The position numbers and the translations under genes were made by a program. Positions 54,279 through 63,269 of a stretch of 64,000 bases of DNA are shown in pieces. The DNA comes from Metapseudomonas sp043392685. GTDB taxonomy: Bacteria; Pseudomonadota; Gammaproteobacteria; Pseudomonadales; Pseudomonadaceae. The stretch lies in assembly GCA_043392685.1 (NCBI GenBank), contig JBHZGM010000016.1. The stretch is one strand, 5' to 3'. The notes beneath the pieces were generated by a model. It saw only the letters and a list, made by a program, of their open reading frames with translations, had not been told where the DNA came from and ran no database searches. Position 1 is the stretch's first letter. Every line of letters begins with the position of its first letter.

Positions 54279-56194
54279 GGTCGGGGGCTCGCGTTCGAAT
54301 CGGGGCTGTCCAGCAGCGGCAGGCTGAGCTCGAAGACGGTGCCGCCGCTGTCGGGGTGGTGCGCTGCCAGGCTGCCGCCGGCGGCGGTGGCCAGGCTGGC
54401 GGAGAGGGTCAGGCCGAGGCCGAGCCCGTGCTCGCCGGGCTTGGTGGTGAAGAAGGGCTCGAACAGGTGCACGCGGTTTTCCGGATCGATGCCGGGACCG
54501 TTGTCGCGCACCTGCATGCGGTAGACGCCGCCGTCGGCCCGGCCGCTGAGCCAGAGCTGGCAGTCGGCCTGGCCGCTCATGGCGTCCAGCGCGTTGGTGA
54601 TGAGGTTGACCAGGATCTGCTCCAGGCGGGTCTGGTCGATGGCCAGGAGCACGTCGTCCACTTCCCGGTGCAGTACCAGCGGCGAGCGTTCCAGGCGTGC
54701 GTTGAGCAGGAACAGGGCGGCATCCACCGCCTTGCCCAGGCGCGCCTGCCCGTGGTCGTCGGAACGCCGGGCGAAGGCCCGCAGGCTGGCGGTGATGCGG
54801 CCCATGCGATCCACCAGTTCGTTGATGGCGGACAGGTTGGTGGTGGCGGTGTCCAGGGCGCCGCGTTCGAGGAAACGCATGGCGTTGCCGGAAAGGGTGC
54901 GCAGGGCGGCCAGGGGCTGGTTGAGTTCGTGGGCGATGCTGGTGGACATCTGCCCGATCACCGCCAGCTTGCCGGCCTGGACCAGGCGGTCCTGGGCCTT
55001 GCGCAGGCTGTCTTCGGTCTGCTCGCGCTCGCGGATTTCCGCCAGCAGGCGGCTGTTGCTGGCGCGCAGGTCCTGGGTGCGTTCGGCGATCTTGCGTTCC
55101 AGCTCGTTGTTGGCCGCCAGCAGCGCTTCACGGGCGGCCAGGCGGGTGGCGATGACCTTGCGGCGCTCGTTCCAGGCGATCAGCAGGAAGGCCAGCAGGG
55201 CGAAGCCGACGGCAGCGAGCATGCCCTGGATCAGCGCTTCGCGGCGCAGGTCGGCCAGCGGCGAGAGCAGGGTGAAGTGCCAGGCTGTGTCGTTGAGGGT
55301 GCGGGTCTGCGCCAGGTAGGCGACGTCGCCTTCCGCCTCGCCCTGCGGGCCGCTGGCGGCGAAGCTGATGGCTTCCAGGCCTTCGCCCAGCACCTCGCGG
55401 GTGCGGGGCTCCCATTCGTTCAGCGCCCACCAGTAGTACTGCAGGCTGCGGGCCAGGCGCTCCTTGTCTTCGGCGGAAAGCGGACGCACCGCCTTCATGC
55501 GCAGGGCCGGGTCGCTGGAAAGGATGATGATGCCGTTCTCGTCGCTGACGAAGGCTTGCAGGCGGGCCTTTTCCCAACGTTCCTGCAGGGCTTCGAGCTT
55601 CACCTTGACCACCGCCACGCCGATGATCCGGCCCTGGTAGCGCAGGCCATGGGCCAGGTAGTAACCCGCTTCGCCGGTGGTGCTGCCGATGCCGTAGAAG
55701 CGGCCGGGGCGGCCCTGCACGGCTTCCTGGAAGTAGGCGCGGAAGGCGAGGTCTTCGCCCAGGTAGCTGTCGGCATCGCGCCAGTTGCTGGTGGCCAGCA
55801 CGCGGCCGTTGGTGTCCAGCAGGTAGATGGCGCGGGCGCCGCTGCGGCGGTTCAGGCCTTCGAGGTAGTCGTTGACCAGGTTGCGCCGGTAGGGCGTGGG
55901 GTTGAGCAGCAGGTGGCTGACGCTGGACTCCAGCTCCAGCAGGCTGGGCAGGTAGGTGTAGCGGTTGATCTCGCTTTCCACGGCGCGGGCGTGGAGTTCC
56001 AGCTGGCGCTCGCCGTTGACCCGCAGTTGGCGAATGCCGGCTTCCTCACTCAGGTGAAAGCCGATGTAGCCGAAGCCCGCCATGCACAGTAGCAGCAGGA
56101 GGAACAGCAGCAGGTGGCGGGAAAGACGCGGTTTCACGGTCAGGGCGGGCGGCATGGCGCGGAAGCTGGCGGTGGGGCATTGCATCATAGACAT
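54275..56194 (-). CDS. aauS: Sensor histidine kinase of acidic amino-acid use
   Basis: A 639-residue inner-membrane kinase. Helix 1 (LLLFLLLLLCMAGFGYIGF), a large periplasmic double-Cache-type sensing domain (about residues 60-310), helix 2 (about 315-340), a coiled coil, phospho-accepting His in STSIAHELNQPLAAL, then the ATPase with N (LVNLITNALDAM), G1 (DNGPGI) and G2 (GEHGLGLGLTLS). It is the DctB-like partner of AauR. Start ATG 56194 is uncertain; ATG 56155 would be shorter by 13 residues. Confidence 0.9.
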   Translation of the reverse strand: MSMMQCPTASFRAMPPALTVKPRLSRHLLLFLLLLLCMAGFGYIGFHLSEEAGIRQLRVNGERQLELHARAVESEINRYTYLPSLLELESSVSHLLLNPTPYRRNLVNDYLEGLNRRSGARAIYLLDTNGRVLATSNWRDADSYLGEDLAFRAYFQEAVQGRPGRFYGIGSTTGEAGYYLAHGLRYQGRIIGVAVVKVKLEALQERWEKARLQAFVSDENGIIILSSDPALRMKAVRPLSAEDKERLARSLQYYWWALNEWEPRTREVLGEGLEAISFAASGPQGEAEGDVAYLAQTRTLNDTAWHFTLLSPLADLRREALIQGMLAAVGFALLAFLLIAWNERRKVIATRLAAREALLAANNELERKIAERTQDLRASNSRLLAEIREREQTEDSLRKAQDRLVQAGKLAVIGQMSTSIAHELNQPLAALRTLSGNAMRFLERGALDTATTNLSAINELVDRMGRITASLRAFARRSDDHGQARLGKAVDAALFLLNARLERSPLVLHREVDDVLLAIDQTRLEQILVNLITNALDAMSGQADCQLWLSGRADGGVYRMQVRDNGPGIDPENRVHLFEPFFTTKPGEHGLGLGLTLSASLATAAGGSLAAHHPDSGGTVFELSLPLLDSPDSNASPRP

Positions 56195-56246
56195 CCGGGC
56201 CGTGCCAGTCGCCGCCCGGCGCGGGAGCCGGGCGGCGGGAGGTGGG

Positions 56247-56981
56247 TCAGTGCTGGAGGATCTTGGCGAGGAACTGCTGGGCGCGGTCGGAGCGGGCGTT
56301 CACATCACCGAAGAACTCGTCCTTGGCGCAGTCTTCGACGATCTGCCCGCGGTCCATGAAGATCACCCGGTCGGCCACCTTGCGGGCGAAGCCCATCTCG
56401 TGGGTTACGCACATCATGGTCATGCCTTCCTGGGCCAGCTCGACCATCACGTCCAGCACTTCGTTGACCATTTCCGGGTCCAGCGCGGAGGTGGGTTCGT
56501 CGAACAGCATCACCACCGGGTCCATGGCCAGGGCGCGGGCGATGGCGACGCGCTGCTGCTGGCCGCCGGAGAGCTGGCCGGGGTGCTTGTGGGCATGGGC
56601 CTTGAGGCCGACGCGGTCGAGCAGCTTCAGGCCTTTGTCCAGGGCTTCGTCCTTGTTGCGGCCGAGCACCCTGGTCTGGGCGATGGTCAGGTTCTCGGTG
56701 ATGGACAGGTGCGGAAACAGCTCGAAATGCTGGAACACCATGCCGACGCGGGAACGCAGCCTGGGCAGGTTGGTGGCCTTGTCGGCGATGGAGGTGCCAT
56801 CGACCACGATGTCGCCTTTCTGGAAGGGTTCCAGGGCGTTCACGCACTTGATCAGGGTGGACTTGCCGGAGCCCGACGGGCCGCACACCACCACCACTTC
56901 GCCCTTGCTCACCTCGGTGCTGCAGTCGGTCAGCACCTGGAAGTCCCCGTACCACTTGTTGACGTTCTTGATGGAAATCAT
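56247..56981 (-). CDS. aatP: Glutamate/aspartate ABC transporter, ATPase
   Basis: A 244-residue ABC ATPase of the polar amino-acid group. Walker A GPSGSGKST (about residue 33), Q-loop VFQHFELFPHL, signature LSGGQQQR, Walker B VVMLFDEPTSALDP and H-loop THE. It energises import through the AatQ/AatM channel. Overlaps aatM by four bases. Confidence 0.94.
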   Translation of the reverse strand: MISIKNVNKWYGDFQVLTDCSTEVSKGEVVVVCGPSGSGKSTLIKCVNALEPFQKGDIVVDGTSIADKATNLPRLRSRVGMVFQHFELFPHLSITENLTIAQTRVLGRNKDEALDKGLKLLDRVGLKAHAHKHPGQLSGGQQQRVAIARALAMDPVVMLFDEPTSALDPEMVNEVLDVMVELAQEGMTMMCVTHEMGFARKVADRVIFMDRGQIVEDCAKDEFFGDVNARSDRAQQFLAKILQH

Positions 56982-57643
56982 ACGGCTAACCTTTTCTGCA
57001 GGAGTTTGACCAGCTGGGAGGCGATGAAGCTGACGCTGAAGTAGACCAGGCCGGCGAAGATGAGGAACTCATGGGGCTGGCCGATGATGTCGCCACGGGA
57101 GCGGGCGGCGTTGAGGAAGTCCATCAGGCCCACGGTGTAGACCAGCGAGGTGTCCTGGAACAGGATGATGCTCTGCTGCAGCAGAAGCGGGGTCATCTTG
57201 CGGAAGGCCTGGGGCAGGATGATCAGGCGCATGCTCTGGCCGTAGGTCATGCCCAGCGCCGAGGCCGCACCCATCTGGCCTTTCGGGATGGCCTGGATGC
57301 CGGCGCGGACGATTTCGCAGAAATACGCCGCCTCGAACATCATGAAGGCCACGAGACACGAGGTGAACGCGCCTACCGGCGTGTCTTCACCGGTGATCGC
57401 CCGCAGCAGGAAGGGCACCGCGAAGTAGAACCAGGTGATCACCAGCAGCAGCGGGATGGAGCGGAAGTAGTTGACGTACAGCCCGGCAATCTTTGACAGC
57501 AGCGGGTTGTGCGACAGGCGCATCAGGGCCAGGACGGTGCCCAGGGCCACGCCGCCGAACACGCCGAGCAGCATCAGCTTGAAGGTCATCAGCAGGCCTT
57601 CGCCGAGGCCCGGCAGGGCGGGGATGATTGCAGAGAAATCCAT
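56978..57643 (-). CDS. aatM: Glutamate/aspartate ABC transporter, permease M
   Basis: A 221-residue HisM-type permease with five helices and the EAA loop EIVRAGIQAIPKGQMGAASALGMTYGQSMRLIILPQAFRKMTP that docks the ATPase. ATG 57643 overlaps the aatQ stop (TGATG). Confidence 0.93.
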   Translation of the reverse strand: MDFSAIIPALPGLGEGLLMTFKLMLLGVFGGVALGTVLALMRLSHNPLLSKIAGLYVNYFRSIPLLLVITWFYFAVPFLLRAITGEDTPVGAFTSCLVAFMMFEAAYFCEIVRAGIQAIPKGQMGAASALGMTYGQSMRLIILPQAFRKMTPLLLQQSIILFQDTSLVYTVGLMDFLNAARSRGDIIGQPHEFLIFAGLVYFSVSFIASQLVKLLQKRLAV

Positions 57644-58389
57644 CACTTACCCCCTACGGAGATCAGGCCGGGCACCGCGACCTTCTTCTCTACCAGGCGC
57701 ATGAACAGCATCAGGCTCATGTTCAGGGTGAAGTAGATCAGGGTGGCCAGGGTGAAGGCTTCGAACAGGTTCGCGGAGAACTCGGCGGTCTGCTTGGTCT
57801 GCGCCAGCAGCTCCATCAGGCCGATCAACGACGCCACCGAGGAGTTCTTGAAGATGTTGAGGAACTCGCTGGTGAGCGGCGGGATGATGATGCGGAAGGC
57901 CTGGGGCAGCAGCACGTAGCGGTAGATCTGCGGCAGGCGGAAGCCCATGGCGCGGGCGGCGCCGAGCTGGCCCTTGGGCAGGGCCTGGATGCCGGTGCGC
58001 ACCTGCTCGCAAACGCGGGCGGCGGTGAACAGGCCGAGGCACACCACCACGCTCAGGTAGGCCGAGGTGGCCGGGTTGAGGTCCTGCTTGAACCAGATTT
58101 CCAGCGGCTCGGGCAAGAGGTCCGGCACCAGGAAGTACCAGAGGAACAGCTGCACCAGCAGCGGCACGTTGCGGAAGATTTCCACGTAGAGGGTGGCGAA
58201 GCCGGAAACCCAGCGGTTCGGCACGGTGCGCATCACACCGAGCAGCGAGCCCAGCAGCAAGGCGATGATCCAGCCCACCAGGGCGATGGCGATGGTCCAG
58301 CCCAGGCCGGTGACGAACCAGTCCAGGTAGATTTCGCTGCCGATTCCGGTGGACTTGAAGAACACGCCCCAGTCCCAGTTGTAATTCAT
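57643..58389 (-). CDS. aatQ: Glutamate/aspartate ABC transporter, permease Q
   Basis: A 248-residue permease with five or six helices and the EAA loop EQVRTGIQALPKGQLGAARAMGFRLPQIYRYVLLPQAFRII. It pairs with AatM. It starts about 217 bases after aatJ, behind repeat hairpins that may lower its expression relative to the binding protein. Confidence 0.93.
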   Translation of the reverse strand: MNYNWDWGVFFKSTGIGSEIYLDWFVTGLGWTIAIALVGWIIALLLGSLLGVMRTVPNRWVSGFATLYVEIFRNVPLLVQLFLWYFLVPDLLPEPLEIWFKQDLNPATSAYLSVVVCLGLFTAARVCEQVRTGIQALPKGQLGAARAMGFRLPQIYRYVLLPQAFRIIIPPLTSEFLNIFKNSSVASLIGLMELLAQTKQTAEFSANLFEAFTLATLIYFTLNMSLMLFMRLVEKKVAVPGLISVGGK

Positions 58390-58469
58390 CAGGGTTGTCC
58401 CCTTTCAGGTCGATCTGTCTGCGGTTGAAGGCAGTGGAGGGGGGAGAGGTTGTCCTGGCACGGACAGCG

Positions 58470-58567
58470 CCCTCTCCCTCTGGGAGAGGGCTGGGGTGAG
58501 GGTCGCATGACATTGCACGGAGCCCACCAACCCTCTCCCCCGGCCCCTCTCCCTGAAGGGAGAGGGG
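58470..58567. repeat. Pair of CCCTCTCCC hairpin repeats between aatJ and aatQ
   Basis: CCCTCTCCC-TCT-GGGAGAGGG (58470-58490) and CCCCTCTCCC-TGAA-GGGAGAGGGG (58544-58567) are perfect hairpins. A third copy of the first lies at 59787-59807, also followed by TTGGGGTGAGGG-like sequence. Inside the operon they could protect the aatJ mRNA from 3' decay. Confidence 0.75.
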
Positions 58568-58606
58568 AGTGAGATTCCCCCCTCCAAAGGTGAAGGGAGA
58601 GATGCG

Positions 58607-59515
58607 TCAGATTTCTTCAGCCGACTTGTCGGTGGGGTTGGCGACCAGCTTCTTCAGCTCTTCGCTCATGGGGAAGTTCAGGTTCAGGCCCTTCGGCGGG
58701 ATGGGCTGGGTGAACCACTTGTCGTAGATGCCGTTGATCTCGCCGGAGGCGAAGGTGCTGGCGATGGCCTTGTCGACCACGTTCTTGAAGGCTTCGTCGT
58801 CCTTGCGAACCATGCAGCCGTAGATTTCGAAGGATTGCGGCTTGCCGGTCACGACCCAGTCATCCGGCTTCTTGGCCTTGGCCATCTCGCCGTAGAGCAG
58901 GGCGTCGTCCATCATGAAGGCCACGGCGCGGCCGGATTCGAGCATCAGGAAGGACTCGCCGTGGTCCTTGGCCGAGATGATGTTCATGCCCATCTGCTTC
59001 TCGGCGTTCATGGACTTGAGCAGGCGCTCGGAGGTGGTGCCGGCGGTGGTCACCACGTTCTTGCCCTTCAGGTCGTCGAACTCGTTGATGCCGGCGCTCT
59101 TCTTGGACAGCAGGCGGGTGCCCACTTCGAAGATGCCCACGGAGAAGCCGACCTGCTTCTGGCGTTCAAGATTGTTGGTGGTGGAGCCGCACTCCAAGTC
59201 CACGGTGCCGTTCTGCACCAGCGGGATGCGGGTCTGGGAGGTCACCAGGTTGTAGCGGACCTTCAGTTCCGGCATGCCCAGTTCCTGCTTGATGGCCTCG
59301 ACCACTTTCAGCTGGATGTCATGGGAGTAGCCGATGGGCTTGCCCGGCTCGGTGCCGAGGTAGGAGAAGGGGATGGAAGCGTCACGGTGACCGAGGGTGA
59401 TGGTGCCGGTCTCCTTGATCTTCTTCAGGGTACCGGTCAGCTCGGCGGCAAAAGCCGGAGCGGAAATCAGGGTTGCTGCGATAGCGGTGGCCAGAACCTT
59501 GGGGAGCATACGCAT
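58607..59515 (-). CDS. aatJ: Periplasmic glutamate/aspartate-binding protein
   Basis: A 302-residue type 2 solute-binding protein. Signal peptide 1-23 (ending AFA), then GTLKKIKETGTITLGHRDASIPFSYL, the ligand Arg in LVTSQTRIPLVQNGTVDLECGSTTN, and TTAGTTSERLL. First gene of aatJQMP. The promoter is sigma-54 type with upstream AauR-like sites. Confidence 0.94.
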   Translation of the reverse strand: MRMLPKVLATAIAATLISAPAFAAELTGTLKKIKETGTITLGHRDASIPFSYLGTEPGKPIGYSHDIQLKVVEAIKQELGMPELKVRYNLVTSQTRIPLVQNGTVDLECGSTTNNLERQKQVGFSVGIFEVGTRLLSKKSAGINEFDDLKGKNVVTTAGTTSERLLKSMNAEKQMGMNIISAKDHGESFLMLESGRAVAFMMDDALLYGEMAKAKKPDDWVVTGKPQSFEIYGCMVRKDDEAFKNVVDKAIASTFASGEINGIYDKWFTQPIPPKGLNLNFPMSEELKKLVANPTDKSAEEI

Positions 59516-59586
59516 GAACGACAGTCCTCGATGATGTTTGTTCTTATCGGCGCGAGTAGGAAGTCGCGTCCGTCGAGATCTGTATT

Positions 59587-59602
59587 GGCAGAATGCGTGC
59601 CA
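59587..59602 (-). promoter_or_regulatory. Sigma-54 promoter of aatJQMP
   Basis: On the - strand: TGGCACG-CATT-CTGCC, with GG and GC in the -24 and -12 positions at the correct spacing. It would start transcripts about 60 bases before aatJ. Confidence 0.85.
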
Positions 59603-59687
59603 GCTGTATGGTGGTTTGAGTTTTTACTTAAGTTGTTGATATTTAACGGCTTTATATCGATAGGAAACTATGTTGATTTGGGGTGTG

Positions 59688-59701
59688 TCCGGGCTTCCGA
59701 A
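59688..59701. promoter_or_regulatory. AauR-type upstream activator site 1
   Basis: TCCGG-GCTT-CCGAA, one mismatch from the TTCGG-N4-CCGAA consensus I recall for AauR. It is about 86 bases upstream of the sigma-54 promoter. Confidence 0.7.
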
Positions 59702-59719
59702 TATGCGCGCCGACTGTCG

Positions 59720-59733
59720 TTCGGGTTTCCGAA
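59720..59733. promoter_or_regulatory. AauR-type upstream activator site 2
   Basis: TTCGG-GTTT-CCGAA, a perfect match to the expected palindrome. Its centre is 32 bases from site 1 (about three helical turns), so two AauR dimers could bind on the same face. Confidence 0.78.
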
Positions 59734-59786
59734 CGGGTGACTTTGCGGTCATGTTTGGAGGGGGTGGTGCCAAGGCAGAAAAAGCC

Positions 59787-60007
59787 CCCTCTCCCTCTGG
59801 GAGAGGGTTGGGGTGAGGGCGGCGGCGGCTCGCTGGACGTTCCAGGGCAGACCTTCGGCCTGCTTGGCGAATGAATTCGCCCCTACAAGGAAAAGCAGGT
59901 CGGTGTTTTGTGGGGGCGAATTCATTCGCTGAGGGCAGCGTAGCTGCCCCTGATAATCAGCAGGGCAGCCCTCCGGTCTGCTTGGCGATTGAAATCGTCC
60001 CCACAAG
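59787..60007. repeat. Cluster of dispersed repeats downstream of the SDR gene
   Basis: 59787-59821 is a copy of the CCCTCTCCC hairpin element. 59846-59888 and 59909-60007 are copies of the GAATTCATTCGC family: GGCGAATGAATTCGCCCCTACA, then TGTGGGGGCGAATTCATTCGC...GGCGATTGAAATCGTCCCCACA. With the aatJ control region this fills the gap 59516-60021; no gene is visible. Confidence 0.75.
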
Positions 60008-60021
60008 TAAAAGCGGTTCGA

Positions 60022-60905
60022 TCAATCGACTGCCTTGGATACCTCACTCGCCCTCGGCTTGGGCGCGAACTTCGCGGCCAGACGCATGGAGGTGGTGACC
60101 AGACGTTGGTAGAGCGTCGGCAACAGGCGCTGCATGCCGTCCAGGGCCCAGGTGTCGGCGCCGATGAGGATGCGGCGGCTGTCGCGTAGCACGCCGCGAA
60201 GGATGACTTCCGCTGCCTTGTCCGGGCTGGTGCGCAGTAACTGGTCGTTGAACAGCTGTCGGGCGCGGCTGGATTCCTGGCCGGTGACCTTGGCCAGGCT
60301 GTCGTTCATGCGTGCGGTCTTGGCGATGTTGGTGCGGATGCCGCCGGGGTGTACACAGCTGGCCGATACCCCGCAGCCTTCCATGTCCAGTTCCTGGCGC
60401 AGCGACTCGGTGAAGCCGCACACGGCGAACTTGGTGGCGTTGTAGGCGCTCATGCCGGGCTGGGCGAACAGGCCGAACACGCTGGACACGTTGACCACAT
60501 GACCTTCGCCGCTGGCCTTGAAGTGTGGCAGGAAGGCCTTGGTGCCGTACACCACCCCCCAGAAGTTGATGTTCATGATCCACTCGTATTCCGAGTAGTC
60601 ACTGCCATCCACCGTGCCGGCATGGGCGACGCCGGCATTGTTGAAGACCAGATTGACCCGGCCATGGTCCAGCACCACCTGTTCGGCCCAGGCGTGCACG
60701 GCATCGCGGTTGGCGACGTCGACGCTGGTCTCGGTGACTTGCACACCCAGCTTGCGCGCCATGGCGGCGGTTTCCGCCAGGCCATCGGCGTTCACGTCGG
60801 CGAGCGCCAGGTGCAGCCCTGGCGGGCGAGGGCGCAAGCCAGGGCGCGGCCGATGCCGGAGCCGGCACCGGTGACTGCAGCGACTTTGTTCTCGAAGGAT
60901 TTCAT
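60022..60905 (-). pseudogene. Short-chain dehydrogenase with a one-base frameshift near its start
   Basis: The natural start is ATG 60905 (overlapping the monooxygenase stop, ATGA), giving MKSFENKVAAVTGAGSGIGRALACALARQG, but this frame stops soon after. The following residues LHLALADVNADGLAETAA continue in another frame to 60022. One base appears missing in the run CCC at 60817-60819. The rest is a normal SDR (FNNAGVAHAG, NVSSVFG, YNATK), about 294 residues if joined. It may be a true mutation or a sequencing error in a homopolymer. Confidence 0.8.
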
Positions 60906-62446
60906 GCCGGCACCTCCTGGGTGGACATTTGCAGCGGGCCCTGGGCGGTGTGCACCGGCACGCTGCGGCTGAAGTGATAGGCCGCCGGGTCGAAGTTGCG
61001 GGTCAGCAGGCGGAAGCGCCAGGTGAAGCCGGGCCAGACGGTGCAGTTACGGCCGCTTACCGGGTGCAGGTACCAGCTCATGCAGCCGCCGGCATTCCAC
61101 ACGGTATTGCCCAGGCTGCCCTGGAGCTTGCCGTTGAACTTGTCCTGCACGTCGCGCTTGACCTCCAGGCTGCGAAGGCGGCGCGCGTCGAGCAGGTCGA
61201 GGGCACCGAGCACGTAATGGATCTGCGATTCGATCATGTAGACCATGGAGTTGTGGCCCAGGCCCGTGTTCGGCCCCATGAGGAAGAACAGGTTGGGGAA
61301 ACCGGCGGTGAGAGTGCCCTTGTAGGCTTCGGGGCCTTGCGGCCAGGTGTCCAGCAGGTCGACACCGTTACGCCCGAAGACCACGCCGCGGGGCAGCGGG
61401 TCGCTGGGGGTGAAGCCGGTGCCGAAGATGATGGCGTCGACTTCGCGTTCCTTGCCGTCGGCGGTGACGATGCTGTTCTTGCGGATTTCCTGGATACCGT
61501 CGGTGATCACGTCGACGTTGGATCGGGTCAGCGCCGGATAGTAGTCATTGGAGATCAGCACCCGCTTGCAGCCCATGGTGTAGTCGGGCGTGACCTTGGC
61601 GCGCAGGACCGGGTCCTTGATCTTGCGCTTGATGTAGCCCCTGGCGACCAGTTCGGCGAGTTTCATCACCTTCGGCGTCAGGGCGAAGCCAATCACGCGG
61701 CTTTCGAGGATGGCGTAGATGGCGCCGCGCCAGAGCTGCTGCAGGAAGGGGAAACGCTTGAAACGGGAGCGCTCGCCCTCACTGATGGCGCGATCCGGCT
61801 TGGGCATGATCCAGGGCGCGGTGCGCTGGTAGAGGTCGAGCTGGGCGACCTGCTTCTGGATCTGCGGCACGAACTGGATGCTGGAGGCGCCGGTGCCGAC
61901 TACCGCCACGCGTTTGCCGGTGAGGTCGTAGTCGTGGTTCCACTGCTGGGAGTGGAACGTCTCGCCCTTGAAGTTCTTCAGACCGTTCAGCGCCGGGATC
62001 GACGGGGTGGACAGGGCGCCCATGCCGGAGACCACGAACTGCGCGCTGTAGTGGTTGCCGGCGGCGTCTTCGATCTGCCACAGCTCGTCTACATCGTTCC
62101 AGGCCAGGCGGGTGATCTCGGTGTTGAGCAGAGTCTTGTCCTGCAGGCGGTACTTTTCCCAGCAGCCTTCCAGGTAGGTCTTGATCTCTTCCTGCTTGGC
62201 GAACATCCGCGTCCAGTTCGGGTTTGGCTCGAAGGAGAAGGAATACAGGTGCGATTGCACGTCACAGCCGCAGCCCGGGTAGTTGTTCACCCGCCAGGTG
62301 CCGCCGATGCCGGGCTCCTTCTCGAACATCAGGAAATCGTTCTCGCCTTTCTGCTTCAGGCGGATCGCCATACCGAGGCCGGAGAAACCGGAACCTATGA
62401 TGGCGATCTTGCAGTGGCGGGCAGAGGGTCTGGGTGACGCAGTCAT
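60902..62446 (-). CDS. Flavin-containing Baeyer-Villiger-type monooxygenase
   Basis: A 514-residue NAD(P)H/FAD monooxygenase. FAD motif IGSGFSGLGMAIRLK (about residue 17), GGTWRVNNYPGCGCDV, the BVMO fingerprint FKGETFHSQQWNHD (about residue 165), NADPH motif VVGTGASSIQ, and a late GTGFTPSD. It would insert oxygen next to a ketone, making an ester or lactone. It is coupled to the downstream SDR, which could supply the ketone from an alcohol. It diverges from a TetR gene across two palindromes. Confidence 0.9.
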   Translation of the reverse strand: MTASPRPSARHCKIAIIGSGFSGLGMAIRLKQKGENDFLMFEKEPGIGGTWRVNNYPGCGCDVQSHLYSFSFEPNPNWTRMFAKQEEIKTYLEGCWEKYRLQDKTLLNTEITRLAWNDVDELWQIEDAAGNHYSAQFVVSGMGALSTPSIPALNGLKNFKGETFHSQQWNHDYDLTGKRVAVVGTGASSIQFVPQIQKQVAQLDLYQRTAPWIMPKPDRAISEGERSRFKRFPFLQQLWRGAIYAILESRVIGFALTPKVMKLAELVARGYIKRKIKDPVLRAKVTPDYTMGCKRVLISNDYYPALTRSNVDVITDGIQEIRKNSIVTADGKEREVDAIIFGTGFTPSDPLPRGVVFGRNGVDLLDTWPQGPEAYKGTLTAGFPNLFFLMGPNTGLGHNSMVYMIESQIHYVLGALDLLDARRLRSLEVKRDVQDKFNGKLQGSLGNTVWNAGGCMSWYLHPVSGRNCTVWPGFTWRFRLLTRNFDPAAYHFSRSVPVHTAQGPLQMSTQEVPA

Positions 62447-62477
62447 TGGCCGGGCTCCTGTTCTTATTAATCGCGGC

Positions 62478-62513
62478 GTATACAGCTGTATACCAAGGTA
62501 GACATCTGTATAC
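62478..62513. promoter_or_regulatory. Two palindromic operators between monooxygenase and TetR genes
   Basis: GTATACAG-CTGTATAC (62478-62493) is a perfect 16-bp palindrome; GTAGACAT-CTGTATAC (62498-62513) is an imperfect copy starting 20 bases later, two helical turns away. They cover the space where both promoters must lie and are the likely binding sites of the adjacent TetR protein. Confidence 0.75.
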
Positions 62514-62561
62514 TCGCCGGCAATCCAGCGTCGTCACAACCAACCTTAGGTAGGGCCAGAG

Positions 62562-63269
62562 ATGAATTCCGCCAGCGGCGACGAGCTCCAGTCGGCAGAA
62601 CGAGCTCCCGATGCCCCCGGCAAGCGCCTGCTCATGGAAGCCGCGCTGCGCCTGGGTTCCCAGAGCCGCAGCCTGGGCAGCCTGGGGCTGCGCGAACTGG
62701 CGCGGGAGGCCGGGCTGAACCCCAACACCTTCTACCGCCACTTCAAGGATGTGGATGACCTGGGACTGGCCATCATCCGCAACATTTCCACCCAGTTGCG
62801 CCAGCCCCTGCGTGATCTGCGCCGGGAAGCGGCGGCGCGAGCCGTGCAGGGCGACGGCGGTGTGTTGCCGAAGCTGATGGGCATCGACCTGGGACGCGGC
62901 CGGCGCGTCTGCCACGAGACGGTGCAGCTGTTCTTCGACTTCGTCGACGGCAATGCAGAGGCCTTCATCATCGGCGTGCGCGAACTGCATGGCGCCTCCC
63001 CGGTGCTGCGCGAGGCGCTTCAGGAGGTGATGGAGGGTTTTGCCGCTGACATGGCCGAGGACGTCCGAGAATTCAAACTGCTGCCGGCGCTGGTGTCGGA
63101 GCCGGTGGTGCGCCGCGTGTCACGACTGATCAGCCGCAACCTGTTCCAGATGTCCCTGGACTACATCGGCGAACCGGAACGCCGCGAGGCGATCCGCGCG
63201 GAGGCGGAGGAGCAGGTGCTGTTCCTCTTCACCGGCGCCAGCGTGTTGCAGGCGGTGGGTGCAGTTTAG
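62562..63269 (+). CDS. TetR-family regulator of the monooxygenase operon
   Basis: A 235-residue TetR protein. The helix-turn-helix is LGSLGLRELAREAGLNPNTFYRHFKDVDDLG (about residues 38-68); the longer ligand domain resembles FabR/fatty-acid-type regulators. AGGTAGGGCCAGAG precedes ATG 62562. It is divergent from the Baeyer-Villiger monooxygenase and probably represses it until a ketone or acyl ligand binds. Confidence 0.87.
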   Translation: MNSASGDELQSAERAPDAPGKRLLMEAALRLGSQSRSLGSLGLRELAREAGLNPNTFYRHFKDVDDLGLAIIRNISTQLRQPLRDLRREAAARAVQGDGGVLPKLMGIDLGRGRRVCHETVQLFFDFVDGNAEAFIIGVRELHGASPVLREALQEVMEGFAADMAEDVREFKLLPALVSEPVVRRVSRLISRNLFQMSLDYIGEPERREAIRAEAEEQVLFLFTGASVLQAVGAV

